Virus record (IMG/VR): IMGVR_UViG_3300046777_001542 | Coordinates: 1-58,989 of that record | DNA from: a virus | Reading direction: 5' to 3' (one strand) | Length of the DNA: 58,989 nucleotides | Shown here: positions 18,412-27,778 of the stretch, one piece after another | Layout of the letters: each line of letters opens with the position of its first letter | Position numbering within the stretch: the stretch's first letter is position 1 | Translations under genes and position numbers: made by a program | Notes under the pieces: model-generated | Seen by the model: only the letters and a program-made list of their open reading frames with translations | Databases searched by the model: none | Told to the model about the DNA's origin: nothing

Positions 18412-19397
18412 TATATAACAACCATGCTGCTTATGACATATGGATAGAGGAGCTGGTCTGCATATGCATTTCCTGTTCCTCTGTAAGCATCTGATGCGTA
18501 TTCAAACTGCCAGTCAAATGTCTTAATGTTCTTTAGGTATTTGTTTGTCCAGACTCTGTCCTTTGAGAAGTAGTCTCCAATTAATTGTATTGCTGCCTGC
18601 TCAACATTGTCTGGAACTTCCGACCAACCAAATTTTCCTTGAACACGGTACTTTACATCCTTTTGAAATGCGCCATGATATGTGTCATTAATTGATGGCG
18701 GAATTAAACCATTAGCACTATATGTGATATTATCAAGAGTATTAGTTCTATCAACTCTTAGTCCAAAACCAGTCTCAGAAATAATAGGATTGAAGATCCA
18801 ATTTGTTTCTTGATTAATGTTATCAACTAGCTTAATGTCATTGCCATATAATTCATGCAATGAATTAATCTTAAATGGCAGTGGGAGTACATCTGAGCCT
18901 GATCCGTATATTGATTCAGTTCCGTCATACAAATAAAATCTTTGCCCAGTATAGCTTTCAATTACCTTGCGGGCAAATTTTTCTGCCATAACAAGTTCAT
19001 GATAGCTTTTATACATTGGGTCAGATGGATCTGTTCCAAGACCAAGGTCTTCAATAACTTCAGCAAGAGAAGCATATGGAGTTACAACATCAACATATGT
19101 TTCGTGCTGAATATCATTTGACTCCATCTCATATTTCCAAACAAGCTTAAGATTCTTATCTCTATTTGTTATTGAGTAAGGAATATTAATTTGATATGAA
19201 CCATAATCAACTTCTGACTTAGATGCTACTAAATCTGTAAGGATTGGCTCTTGTGGATCTATTGATGGGACAACTGCTGGGTCTTGTGTGATGTCATATA
19301 TGTCTACAAGTACATCGCTTTCGGCATCAACAATAGCGCCACCCCAAAATATTTTAGTAGACGCTGGTGCGTTGCTGTTCTTATATACTTCTGCCAT
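18411..19397 (-). CDS. head-tail connector (adaptor) protein
   Basis: A 328-residue protein with a two-part structure. An N-terminal beta-rich half (to about 120) is followed by a helical region MYKSYHELVMAEKFARKVI and a C-terminal part with DNVEQAAIQLIGDYFSKDRVW. The helix-turn-helix arrangement followed by a conserved 'AA..L..DYFSKDR' segment is characteristic of the gp6/gp15 adaptor family that binds below the portal. It lies after the capsid and a SAP-like protein. The N-terminal extension makes it longer than minimal adaptors (about 100-200 residues). Confidence 0.7.
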   Translation of the reverse strand: MAEVYKNSNAPASTKIFWGGAIVDAESDVLVDIYDITQDPAVVPSIDPQEPILTDLVASKSEVDYGSYQINIPYSITNRDKNLKLVWKYEMESNDIQHETYVDVVTPYASLAEVIEDLGLGTDPSDPMYKSYHELVMAEKFARKVIESYTGQRFYLYDGTESIYGSGSDVLPLPFKINSLHELYGNDIKLVDNINQETNWIFNPIISETGFGLRVDRTNTLDNITYSANGLIPPSINDTYHGAFQKDVKYRVQGKFGWSEVPDNVEQAAIQLIGDYFSKDRVWTNKYLKNIKTFDWQFEYASDAYRGTGNAYADQLLYPYVISSMVVI

Positions 19398-19411
19398 ATA
19401 TAATGTTTCGC

Positions 19412-19804
19412 TTAGTTATAGAAGTCTTGAACTTCCTTTGGTGTGGCTAAACGAAAACCCTCCTCTGAGTCAAAGATTTTTTGAGCATCATCTTCAGACA
19501 TAGCTACGAATGGGTGATCATTTGTAAATGTGTATCCATGAATATCGTATCTGAAATTTGCTCTTGTCATGCGTACCAATACTGTATCTTCTGGCTGTGC
19601 CTTTGGATCAAACTTTGGTAAAACTTCAATTTCTTCTGCTGCCTCTTCTAGGTTCTGCAATGTTTTTGCATATACTGAATAGGTGACGCCCTCTTCCGCA
19701 AGTGCTGCTATGATGTCCTTTTTGTTTTTAAGGCCTTCTGTATCTACCGCAAAATCTTCGGCTATTGTTTTTAATTCGGCTACTTTTAATGTGTCAAACG
19801 ACAT
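19412..19804 (-). CDS. small head-region protein with SAP/Rho-N-like N-terminus
   Basis: A 130-residue protein from ATG 19804 with an AGGAG site. The N-terminus TLKVAELKTIAEDFAVDTEG followed by LKNKKDIIAALAEEG resembles the two-helix SAP / HeH / Rho N-terminal fold often found in small phage head proteins. The rest is acidic, with FRYDIHGYTFTNDHPFVAMS. It lies first in the neck operon, behind its own promoter and just after the capsid terminator. Such proteins occur between capsid and connector in many actinophages; the exact role is unknown. Confidence 0.6.
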   Translation of the reverse strand: MSFDTLKVAELKTIAEDFAVDTEGLKNKKDIIAALAEEGVTYSVYAKTLQNLEEAAEEIEVLPKFDPKAQPEDTVLVRMTRANFRYDIHGYTFTNDHPFVAMSEDDAQKIFDSEEGFRLATPKEVQDFYN

Positions 19805-19833
19805 ATCTATTTCTCCTTCTTGTAGGTCATTTA

Positions 19834-19842
19834 ATTATAGCA
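19834..19842 (-). promoter_or_regulatory. extended -10 promoter for neck operon
   Basis: The minus strand reads TGCTATAAT, with no good -35, between the capsid terminator and the ribosome binding site of the neck operon. Confidence 0.55.
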
Positions 19843-19862
19843 TTAGTCAATTAAAATGAAAA

Positions 19863-19884
19863 GCCCCCAAAATTAATTGGGGGC
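19863..19884 (-). terminator. terminator after major capsid gene
   Basis: The stem GCCCCC / GGGGGC has a 10-nt AT loop and is followed on the minus strand by TTTTCATTTT. It lies 27 nt after the capsid stop. Confidence 0.85.
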
Positions 19885-19911
19885 CTCTCTGTGGTTTAAT
19901 TCTTAAATTAA

Positions 19912-20982
19912 TTAAGAAGCAACCTTAACGTTCTTTACAACAACCCAAGCGTCTGCCTGCTCGATTTGAACGCCAACACGAGTATACATTGTGTACTCGA
20001 TTGAGTCCTTACGTGGCCAGAAGAATCGGTAAACTGTAACGTCACGCTTGATACCAATAACTACGTTATTTGGGAATGTCAAGTGGATATCACCGTGTGA
20101 ACCTGATGCTCCTGAGTAAGAGCCTGTCTGAATTTCTGGAAGAAGTGGAACTTCAACGATTGGAATACCAAATGCGTATGGAGCTACATATCCTGCAGGA
20201 CCAGAAACTGGTGCAACCTCACCACGGATGATGCCTGAAGCAATGTCCTGTGGGTTAACGTTCTGGATATTCTGTGATGTTGAGTATAAGTAATCCTGGA
20301 TCAAGTTTGAACCTGATAGGAAGCGGAGGTCTGTACGACGCTGCTTGTACTTACGTGGAAGAGCCTTAAGAGCTGAGTTAAATACAGCACGGGAGATGTT
20401 TGCTCCTGCTGCATCAACAACGTGACCGTTAGCCTTTGCCTTCTTAACTACACCGTCAAATGACTTATAAAGTGCATCTGATGTCTTTGTGGTATCACCA
20501 TTAAGGAGCAAGTCCTCAATGTCGTTACCTGCCTGTGTTGCCATCATTCTGGCAATGTGATCTTCGAGATCAGCACCTTCAATGTTGTCTTCTAGAGACT
20601 CAGTTGAAAGCTCCCAATCTAAACGAAGTTTCTTTGTTGTTAGAGAGATCTTTGAGAATGTCACTGGTGAGTTCTCACCTGTGTTCTCTGCTTCAGTTGC
20701 AAGACGAACAAGCTTCTCACCGACTGACATGCGGTCAATCTCTGTTGTGTCAGACTTCATTCGGACCGTTCTTGCAACCTTACCAATTACGGTAGCGTCG
20801 AACATATAATCTAAAAATCTTGCTGACTGCTCTGGGTTAAGAACACCACCGTTGCCATTTTCTGATGCAACGTGATCTCCTGTACCACCTGTTGCAGATG
20901 CGAAAGTACCGTTGACGGCCTGTGGGCCACCAGCAATAGTTGTACCTTCAGCTGCTGCTTTTGCTAATAATTCATTACTCAT
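19912..20982 (-). CDS. major capsid protein (HK97 fold)
   Basis: A 356-residue protein from ATG 20982 with AGGTAGGTG upstream. The arrangement is typical of HK97-type capsids: a flexible Gly/Ala-rich N-terminus, then LNPEQSARFLDYMFDATVIG, a long-helix/P-domain segment ESLEDNIEGADLEDHIARMM and a C-terminal FFWPRKDSIEYTMYTRVGVQ. It follows the protease-scaffold gene and is closed by a strong terminator. No long cleaved delta domain is visible at the N-terminus, which fits scaffold sequence being carried by the upstream gene. Confidence 0.92.
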   Translation of the reverse strand: MSNELLAKAAAEGTTIAGGPQAVNGTFASATGGTGDHVASENGNGGVLNPEQSARFLDYMFDATVIGKVARTVRMKSDTTEIDRMSVGEKLVRLATEAENTGENSPVTFSKISLTTKKLRLDWELSTESLEDNIEGADLEDHIARMMATQAGNDIEDLLLNGDTTKTSDALYKSFDGVVKKAKANGHVVDAAGANISRAVFNSALKALPRKYKQRRTDLRFLSGSNLIQDYLYSTSQNIQNVNPQDIASGIIRGEVAPVSGPAGYVAPYAFGIPIVEVPLLPEIQTGSYSGASGSHGDIHLTFPNNVVIGIKRDVTVYRFFWPRKDSIEYTMYTRVGVQIEQADAWVVVKNVKVAS

Positions 20983-20999
20983 TTATTTCACCTACCTTT

Positions 21000-22349
21000 T
21001 TAGTTAAAGATTTCATTTACGGAACCGAGGAAAGAACCGTTCCATTTTGATTTAGATTTTGTTACTACTTCAGACCCGCCAAGGTCAGAAGACTTCTTAA
21101 TTGCTGTTTCGCCTTCTACGGCATCTACACGCTTCTGGACGCCATCAATGGTGCCCTTTATTTCTGTTACTGCTGCGCTAAGTGCGCTGTGCTTCTCTGC
21201 TAACTCTGAAATTCTAACATCGACATTCTTGCTGAATGCTTCGACAGATTCTTTGATCTGTGAAACTTGTGCAGCATTTGCCTCCGTAGCCTTTGAAAGT
21301 GTGTCCGAGAAAAAGCCCTTTAGGTCGCCCAACATTTTTGCAAAATCAGGTGTATCAACCTCTGCTGTGGCTGCTTCTTCAACGGAGTCGGCAGGAGCGT
21401 CTACTACTGCAGCTTCTGCTACAGGAGCATCTTCTACAACAGTTTCTGCAACAGCTTCAACAGCTGGTGCTTCTTCTAGTACGTCTACAGATTTTTCAAT
21501 TACTGTCTCATTTTGTACGTCTGACACTTCATTACCTCCTTCTACGTTTGCCTGTTTTGCGATTTGAGTTTCAGGCAACGCTAATCTTGTCTTCTTGAAT
21601 GAAGCAAGAATCTTATCTATTTCTTTTGCTTTGTTTATATCTGATGACTCTACCCAGCCAATTAATGTTGCTGGCTTTCCAGATACTGGTGAGTCAAATG
21701 TTTTTTCTGTTGATATAAATACAGAATCACTTTCTTCACAATAAAAAATATTCTCAGCAACTACTTCTGTTGCTAAACCTTTGTAAACCATCTTGCCACC
21801 AACCTTTTCAATAGAAAAGATGTTGCATAGTTCGTTTGCTGGTGAGTCAACAATTGATAGCTCAATAAGATCATAGTCTTTAATAAATCTTACCTGTTCT
21901 CCTGTTGCTTTGTTAATCTCATTATCTGATTCATTAATTCTTCCGCCAATTGAAAAACCAGAAAGAGTGCCATCAAGAACTTTTTCCCAAGTATCCTGTG
22001 CACCCTTTGAAATATATGAAGTTACATAAACTCCATTGTAAAATGTTTGTGACTTTTGATCGTAGTATGTCTCTGGCTTAAAACCAATAACCTTGCCAAC
22101 TGCAATTGATTGATGCATCTCTCTAAGATTTCCACGGAAATTTTCAAATGCTTTCATGCTTGCTTCTGCAGTGACTACATCGCCTGTCTGGTCAATGTTG
22201 TCCAATGTAGCAAAACCAGAAACAGTTCTCTGTTCACGGTTTACTTTTGTAAATGGTACTGAGAGATGGAGTTTTTCTCCATCACTGGACCAATGAGACT
22301 TTTCGATAATCATATGCTTAATTTTATATGTATCTATATCAAAAGGCAA
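21000..22349 (-). CDS. prohead protease fused to scaffold-like coiled coil
   Basis: A 449-residue protein. Residues about 25-185 are an HK97-type (S78) prohead protease, with likely triad His79 (REMHQSIAVGK), Ser133 (LSGFSIGGRI) and Glu163 (DLIELSIVDSPANE). Residues about 290-330 are Ala/Glu/Val-rich linker, and about 335-420 is a coiled coil resembling scaffolding protein. The enzyme would process the prohead while its tail acts as internal scaffold, removed on maturation. Start is uncertain: TTG 22349 is 17 nt after the portal stop, while ATG 22313 lies 12 codons further in; neither has a clear ribosome binding site. Confidence 0.88.
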   Translation of the reverse strand: MPFDIDTYKIKHMIIEKSHWSSDGEKLHLSVPFTKVNREQRTVSGFATLDNIDQTGDVVTAEASMKAFENFRGNLREMHQSIAVGKVIGFKPETYYDQKSQTFYNGVYVTSYISKGAQDTWEKVLDGTLSGFSIGGRINESDNEINKATGEQVRFIKDYDLIELSIVDSPANELCNIFSIEKVGGKMVYKGLATEVVAENIFYCEESDSVFISTEKTFDSPVSGKPATLIGWVESSDINKAKEIDKILASFKKTRLALPETQIAKQANVEGGNEVSDVQNETVIEKSVDVLEEAPAVEAVAETVVEDAPVAEAAVVDAPADSVEEAATAEVDTPDFAKMLGDLKGFFSDTLSKATEANAAQVSQIKESVEAFSKNVDVRISELAEKHSALSAAVTEIKGTIDGVQKRVDAVEGETAIKKSSDLGGSEVVTKSKSKWNGSFLGSVNEIFN

Positions 22350-22366
22350 ATAGCAGTTGAGTAAAG

Positions 22367-23953
22367 TTATTTGACTTTTGGACCATCGCCTTTGGCATTT
22401 CTACCCTCCCCATTTTTATCTGGGGCATTCTTGGCACGTTCTTGGTCTCTAGTTTTATTACCAGTAGATTTAGCTCTCTGGTCTGCCTCTTGCTGTGGCT
22501 TTAATTCTATGACTTCGTCTCCTCCGTCTAGCGGGATCATACCCTTTCTAATTCTAACTTCGTTAGGGGTAAGCACCTGCATGCGTAGGTAAATTTCATC
22601 AATTTGGCTCTGTGAGATTTCGTCAGTAAGACTCAACTCGTTAAATTTAATTACTAGCGCATCTGTCTTTTCTTCAATAATTGCATTAATCTTTTTCTCA
22701 AGTTTCATTTGCGCTGGGCGACAGACCTGCTCTTTAAATGTCTTGTCTGCATCACGAGCAACAGCTAAATTAACTCCTGGAGGGGTACCAATTTTATTAA
22801 TTGGAACACGATGTGCCATTAATATTTCGTCTCTATTTGTTTCACGATATACATTAAATGAAGACTCTTGGGCTCCCGCCTCAATTGGTTCCATCTTAAA
22901 TTCAGTCTTAGAATCTGGTGTATCTGCTGGCAGTGGGATATATAGGGATCTATGATTCTTGCCCTTTAATCCAACCTGGAAGAACTCAAGTAATTTTCTT
23001 TCTGACTCTGGTGATAACTTTGCACCCTTGACTGTAATAATATATCTTGGTACCGCCTTGTTTTCAAAGTAGTCAAGATTGTATCTTCCTGAAAATTCAT
23101 TTCCAGTTAATGCCATCTGTGCAGCAATGATGTCTGGTATGCCATAGTAGTTATTCATTGGGGTGTACTTCTTTAAATGAATAATTTCGTTTGGTCTATC
23201 TTCTGCACCTGCTATTGGGTTTGGAGTTTCTGTATCTCCAAAGTTTCTAAAGAACACCGCCTTGCCATATAGCAATTGCATAAAGCCATCACGCAGTCTA
23301 CGAACACGCATTGTTTTTGACGGGATATGACCAATGTAACCAATATTTCCAGCTGTGGTTCTTCCAATTTCAATATAGCCATTACCAGTTGCCTCTAGGT
23401 CTGTATACACCTTAATTAAAGTCTCTGTAAATGTGTCTTCATCGTTAGTAGAATCAAGCCAGTCTTGTAGATCTTGCTTTAGTTTATTTATCTTTCTTCT
23501 TGCTCTTTCAAGCTGTTTCTCATCTGTAATCTCATCAATGGCGTCATTAGTTTTTCTTGTCTCCATAAAATTGTAGCCAAGACCAACAATGTTTGCAACC
23601 TTAGCATTAACTGCTGCGTAGTTGTATGTTGATATCTCATATACCTGTGATAAGTATTCTAAATTATATTGTGGCTGAATTAAGTCAAACATAGCATATC
23701 CGCTAATTGCTTGAGCCATTAAGTTCTGTTGTGTAGCCGCCCCATCTTGACCAGTAAACGATTTAGAAAAATCTCTATTTATTTTTCTTTTAAAGTTAGT
23801 GCCAAGACCTCTTACCTTTTTTAAGTCATCAATGCCTATTGCAAATGGATCAAAATGCTCTTTTTCTTTTTTAAATGAAAACCAATCAGCAGTATTTGAT
23901 ATATTAATTGTTGAAGAGTTATCGTCGCCATCTTCAATAAATTGTGCTGTCAT
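22367..23953 (-). CDS. portal protein
   Basis: A 528-residue protein from ATG 23953, overlapping the upstream gene by 4 bases. Portal hallmarks include YLSQVYEISTYNYAAVNAKV (N-terminal helix), LEATGNGYIEIGR, IIHLKKYTPMNNYYGIPDII and LEFFQVGLKGKNHRSLYIPL, consistent with the PBSX/SPP1-like portal families. The C-terminus is basic and Gln/Lys-rich. It forms the dodecameric DNA gate of the head. It is followed by protease, capsid and neck genes. Unusually, no terminase precedes it: the upstream genes are a small protein and a LamG-like fibre. Confidence 0.92.
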   Translation of the reverse strand: MTAQFIEDGDDNSSTINISNTADWFSFKKEKEHFDPFAIGIDDLKKVRGLGTNFKRKINRDFSKSFTGQDGAATQQNLMAQAISGYAMFDLIQPQYNLEYLSQVYEISTYNYAAVNAKVANIVGLGYNFMETRKTNDAIDEITDEKQLERARRKINKLKQDLQDWLDSTNDEDTFTETLIKVYTDLEATGNGYIEIGRTTAGNIGYIGHIPSKTMRVRRLRDGFMQLLYGKAVFFRNFGDTETPNPIAGAEDRPNEIIHLKKYTPMNNYYGIPDIIAAQMALTGNEFSGRYNLDYFENKAVPRYIITVKGAKLSPESERKLLEFFQVGLKGKNHRSLYIPLPADTPDSKTEFKMEPIEAGAQESSFNVYRETNRDEILMAHRVPINKIGTPPGVNLAVARDADKTFKEQVCRPAQMKLEKKINAIIEEKTDALVIKFNELSLTDEISQSQIDEIYLRMQVLTPNEVRIRKGMIPLDGGDEVIELKPQQEADQRAKSTGNKTRDQERAKNAPDKNGEGRNAKGDGPKVK

Positions 23954-24288
23954 TGTACTTTACCATTCCTTAAGGCACCATCTTTGTAGTTACCAATGTC
24001 TAGTGGATCTGGAACAAGACCCCACTGAAGTCTTTGTGACTGATGTTCAAATTCTTCATCATCAATTTTTCTGCGTCCTGCTAAAAACTTAGGCTGACCT
24101 ACGTCAATACCATATGAACGGACTTCTCTTGCAAGCTGGTCCATCTTTGATTTGTTGCCTTTCATTGATGTGACTGAAAGGAAGTTTCCATCGTCGTCAC
24201 CAATCCATCGTCCGTCTGGCATTTCCCATACATATATGCCAAGGCGTGTTTCTTCTACAATTGATGATTTTTGATTTAAGATGTCCAT
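23950..24288 (-). CDS. small conserved phage protein upstream of portal
   Basis: About 112 residues from ATG 24288. A TTG at 24348 would add 20 residues. The core reads VEETRLGIYVWEMPDGRWIG then DDDGNFLSV and ends RLQWGLVPDPLDIGNYKDGA. From memory, similar small proteins sit immediately before the portal in Streptomyces and other actinophages; their function is unknown. The sequence before ATG 24288 contains TGGTAAAAT 8 nt upstream, so a near-leaderless head-operon promoter is possible. It overlaps the portal gene by ATGA. Confidence 0.7.
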   Translation of the reverse strand: MDILNQKSSIVEETRLGIYVWEMPDGRWIGDDDGNFLSVTSMKGNKSKMDQLAREVRSYGIDVGQPKFLAGRRKIDDEEFEHQSQRLQWGLVPDPLDIGNYKDGALRNGKVQ

Positions 24289-24350
24289 AGTAATTAATTT
24301 TACCATTACTTGATGCCAAAGTCCAGATTTTGTCAAGTCTTTGTACAAAA

Positions 24351-26165
24351 TTATGAACTCTGGAGAACTATCCAGTCATTATCGTAGTACTCGACAGAAC
24401 TTTCGGTCATGCCGATGCCAGAATCATAGACCATGGCGGTATCTCTGCCTATATATAATGAATAATTATATAAGCATTCAGAAACATTAAACTGCTTTTC
24501 GTACAAGGTTATATTTTGATATATAGCGCTAGGTCCAGCACCATTAAATTCTATATCTCCAGATATTGGTGTCTTTAGCACAATAAGTATATGGTACATT
24601 TGGCCAGGCTCAAATATAGTAGATATGTTGGCATCAAATATCTTGTTTACACCATTCACATAGAATCTAAGAATATTGCTTCCTACTGTAAGCTGGCCTG
24701 TCTCATCCCATGAGACACCATCTATTATGGCGCCAGATGCAATCTCATTTGGAGTATAAAATGTTTCCACTGTATTTATCTGGCTAGAAGTATTTATAAA
24801 AAACCCTGATCCAGATTCAACCCTGACTCCGCTTCTTGAGTCTCTGTTTATTAGCGGGTATCGCCTGTTGCTTATTCCAATGTTATAGTCTCCTGGGTAA
24901 AGGTAGTCTTGTGAGTTGCTTGAATACTCTTTATTATCAGCATACATTTTTATTATTAGATACTCTAAGCATGGGATATATTTAGATGTGTCTGTAGATG
25001 TAAATACTATTTTTATGTATAGTTTTTTAGATTCGCTAAAATTAAGTTTTGTATATTGTGGTATTACAGAGTTGTTTTCACACTCTTCAAACACTATTCC
25101 ATCTGTACTTGAAAATACTGTTATTCCGTTATCTCCTGCCCACTCTATCTTTGAAGATGTAGGACTCAGTGAGTATGGCATGTAAATCATATCTACTACT
25201 TCTACAGTAGACTCTGCTGCTGTGTCTGTTTTTGATATTGATAATGTTTTTTTAGTTGTATTATGATCAAGTCCATCAACAGATATGTCCGCCCAGTCTT
25301 TATCTGCTGGGTATCTAAAAACAAAATCCGTCATGTAGTTGCTATCGTTAATTTCAAATGCTCTACCTTTGGCTGGACCATAGACATCTAGTGGTCTGAT
25401 TGAGGTTGCATTTATATAATGAGTTTTTATTTTAAGGTCATTAAGTGCATATCTATATATAGCTAAGCCGTTAACTAAAAAGTAGTTCCCCTCATTTTGT
25501 GTTGGGCCACATAGTAGAGATAGATTTGAATTTATAAACTGAAATCCACTAATACTTATGGAAGAAACCATTTCTCCATCTATATAAAGCATTGCGGAAT
25601 CCTTATTATAAACTGCAGCTACATAGTAAGACTTTCTTTTATATGGTAGAGTATATTCTATTTTGTATGAATTTAACTTAAAAACAATATTTCCATTGTC
25701 GTAAAAAAGACCAACGCTATTAGAAAGATCTCCAATAATAGGGATCATGATTGTTTCTTCTGAATCAATGACTGGGTATATGAATAGCTCAAGCGAGAAT
25801 GTGTTGTCAGAGAATCCAGATTTTCCAAACCCGCCTTTTACAATTTCTCCGTTGTAACCTCTTGCATTATTTATATTTATAGAAGCAACATTGTCTATTT
25901 TTAATGCGTATGGATCTCCGTATATAAGAGGGAATATGTCAGACTTAACCTCTCCTGAATAGAATCCATTATTCTGACACCCAGATATATCTACAACTGC
26001 ATTTCCAGAATCTAAAGAATAGTCTGTAAATGCTGCTTGAAATTCTTGGTATGTCTCGTAGTCATTAAGCAAATCTTGATAAGAAGGTACACTAAATGCT
26101 TCTGTTATTGCCCCGCTATAATATACTATTGGGTTGTCTGCTAAGACAGAGTATTTATATGACAT
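24351..26165 (-). CDS. LamG/concanavalin-like domain fibre or decoration protein
   Basis: A 604-residue protein from ATG 26165 with ACAGGGG upstream. It is beta-rich and Tyr/Asn/Ser-rich. Two lectin-like jelly-roll regions are suggested, one about residues 115-240 (FSLELFIYPVIDSEETIMIP, YVAAVYNKDSAMLYIDGEMV) and one about 455-590 (LRFYVNGVNKIFDANIST, MYHILIVLKTPISGDIEF). Such LamG-type folds bind glycans and are common in tail fibres and capsid decorations. It is placed between the collagen-like fibre and the portal operon, 2 bp from the former, so the two are probably one transcript. Confidence 0.65.
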   Translation of the reverse strand: MSYKYSVLADNPIVYYSGAITEAFSVPSYQDLLNDYETYQEFQAAFTDYSLDSGNAVVDISGCQNNGFYSGEVKSDIFPLIYGDPYALKIDNVASININNARGYNGEIVKGGFGKSGFSDNTFSLELFIYPVIDSEETIMIPIIGDLSNSVGLFYDNGNIVFKLNSYKIEYTLPYKRKSYYVAAVYNKDSAMLYIDGEMVSSISISGFQFINSNLSLLCGPTQNEGNYFLVNGLAIYRYALNDLKIKTHYINATSIRPLDVYGPAKGRAFEINDSNYMTDFVFRYPADKDWADISVDGLDHNTTKKTLSISKTDTAAESTVEVVDMIYMPYSLSPTSSKIEWAGDNGITVFSSTDGIVFEECENNSVIPQYTKLNFSESKKLYIKIVFTSTDTSKYIPCLEYLIIKMYADNKEYSSNSQDYLYPGDYNIGISNRRYPLINRDSRSGVRVESGSGFFINTSSQINTVETFYTPNEIASGAIIDGVSWDETGQLTVGSNILRFYVNGVNKIFDANISTIFEPGQMYHILIVLKTPISGDIEFNGAGPSAIYQNITLYEKQFNVSECLYNYSLYIGRDTAMVYDSGIGMTESSVEYYDNDWIVLQSS

Positions 26166-26167
26166 AA

Positions 26168-27148
26168 TTACCCCTGTTCTAGTTGTGCAACTCTTGTAGA
26201 TAATTCCTGTACGGCTTTTATAAGTGGAGCAATAAACTGCTCATATCTTAATGCTTGGCTTTCATCTTCTTTAAGAATCCATCCGCCAAAGTCTTCTACT
26301 CCAGATCCATCAACTGCTGCTTTAACTTCTTGAGCAATTAAACCATAATGTGTTCTTACACCAGCAACTGGTGTCTCAATCTGGTTTCCTTCTGGGTCAA
26401 ATGTTGTAACCGTGTCGCCAACAATATACTTATACTTTACTGGATTTAATGAGTTAATAAAGTTTAGTCCAAGATCAGATGCCTCTATGTTTGTTTTTAA
26501 ATTTAAATCAGAAGGAGTAATTAGTGATGCTGCATATACTGATCCCTGAAAGAACCCTCTCTTCCAGTTTTTTGCTGAAAATATTCCAGACAAAGAATCT
26601 ACTTCTTGGCCAATATCAAATAAGTTATTTGAAGATGGATACCAGTTTGAGTTAACTCCGTATGCAGAGGAAACTGCAAGATTTAAACTAATTCTATTAT
26701 CTAAAGGATCAATGTTTGCATTTTGTCCTGCTGGACCTTGTGGACCTGTAGCTCCAGTTGCTCCGTCTGCACCTCTTGGAATCGTAAAATTTAATTGTAC
26801 ATCAGAGCTTGTACCAGAGTTTGTTACAGATGCATTTGTTCCAGCTGCGCCAGTTGTTGTTGATTGAACTGTTACTGTTGCAGCAGCGTCACCTTTGTCG
26901 CCTTTTGGACCTGCTGGCCCCTGTATGCCCTGCTCACCTTGTGGGCCAGTTGCTCCAGTCAATCCCTGTGGACCTTCTGGGCCCTGGGCTCCTGTGGCTC
27001 CTGTGGGTCCTGCAGGCCCTACAGGGCCTGGGTGTGCGTCTAAGTACTGGTCAATGTCAAAAGCAAGCTGAGAGATATCCCTAGGTACGTCAGGGGTATC
27101 TGTATAGTCTGGATAACTAAAGCCTTTGTCATTTGGTACTGTTGCCAT
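26168..27148 (-). CDS. collagen-like tail fibre with C-terminal S74 chaperone domain
   Basis: A 326-residue protein. Residues about 40-88 and 128-142 are Gly-X-Y collagen repeats ([19 protein letters not shown], then [19 protein letters not shown]). Residues about 215-326 match the intramolecular chaperone of endosialidase-type fibres ([50 protein letters not shown]). That domain trimerises the fibre and then usually cuts itself off at a Ser near its N-terminus. All collagen prolines are in the X position of Gly-X-Y. The gene has TATAAT exactly 6 nt before its ATG and no ribosome binding site, so it may be leaderless. It directly follows the oxygenase array. Confidence 0.9.
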   Translation of the reverse strand: MATVPNDKGFSYPDYTDTPDVPRDISQLAFDIDQYLDAHPGPVGPAGPTGATGAQGPEGPQGLTGATGPQGEQGIQGPAGPKGDKGDAAATVTVQSTTTGAAGTNASVTNSGTSSDVQLNFTIPRGADGATGATGPQGPAGQNANIDPLDNRISLNLAVSSAYGVNSNWYPSSNNLFDIGQEVDSLSGIFSAKNWKRGFFQGSVYAASLITPSDLNLKTNIEASDLGLNFINSLNPVKYKYIVGDTVTTFDPEGNQIETPVAGVRTHYGLIAQEVKAAVDGSGVEDFGGWILKEDESQALRYEQFIAPLIKAVQELSTRVAQLEQG

Positions 27149-27154
27149 TTTTTA

Positions 27155-27163
27155 ATTATACCA
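27155..27163 (-). promoter_or_regulatory. -10 element (leaderless-type) before collagen-like fibre
   Basis: The minus strand has TATAAT at 27160-27155 followed by six bases and the ATG at 27148. The expected transcription start therefore falls on the start codon. Confidence 0.5.
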
Positions 27164-27169
27164 CCTAAA

Positions 27170-27778
27170 TTACCAAAGCCAAAACCCTGGTGCCATGTAT
27201 TTATTTCCAGACTTAAGCTCATTTGATCCATGAAGATATGGCTCTGAAGATGGGAATATTGCTATACTACCAGCTTGTGGCTTTATAACTACATTTTGAT
27301 TACTAAACGAAAGCTCTCCACCTTCATAATTATCGTTAAGATATGCAACTATAGAATATCTAAGCTTAGTATTCCCATCATACTGATCTGCATGTTGACC
27401 AAGTGTCTGGCCAGGGTTATATTTTTTAATTCCAAACTCTTTATCTAAGTTTACATCTCCATCAACATTATTGTATAGCTTATACTGTGTAGCACAAAAA
27501 TGCATACTAGACCTAATGCTGTTTATTATGTATAGCTCTCTTGCACTTGGTAGCGCTCCTGCTTTTTCATAATCAGCAGTTATATATTTTTCTAAACCAT
27601 AAATATCTTCTGGTCTATTGCTGGCCTTCCACAGTCTCCATTTTGATATAAGATTTGTATTTATTGATTCATCATCTTCTGTTTCTTCAATAAATTTTAC
27701 TAGCTTCTCTGGCTCAGATATTGCATTTGTAAAATAAAATATATTAGGAGCTAGTTCTTGAAAATTATACATTGCCAT
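27170..27778 (-). CDS. Fe(II)/2OG oxygenase, prolyl-4-hydroxylase type (array member 7)
   Basis: A 202-residue protein from ATG 27778 with AAGGA upstream. The double-stranded beta-helix core carries the iron triad HAD (His129, Asp131) and His183 (YLHG), and Lys193 in GNKYMAPGFW is the probable 2OG-carboxylate ligand. The family signature YLNDNYEGGELSF is intact, as is the PxxGSxxIFPS loop. Family knowledge: these enzymes couple 2OG decarboxylation to hydroxylation of proline or other residues. It overlaps the next oxygenase gene by 14 bp and is last in the array, just before the collagen-like fibre. The substrate is unknown; phage fibre proteins are an inference. Confidence 0.85.
   Translation of the reverse strand: MAMYNFQELAPNIFYFTNAISEPEKLVKFIEETEDDESINTNLISKWRLWKASNRPEDIYGLEKYITADYEKAGALPSARELYIINSIRSSMHFCATQYKLYNNVDGDVNLDKEFGIKKYNPGQTLGQHADQYDGNTKLRYSIVAYLNDNYEGGELSFSNQNVVIKPQAGSIAIFPSSEPYLHGSNELKSGNKYMAPGFWLW

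Noticed and set aside
21148-21567. 139-residue plus-strand frame rich in Ser/Ala
   Set aside because: Antisense shadow of the low-complexity Ala/Glu/Val linker in the protease-scaffold gene.
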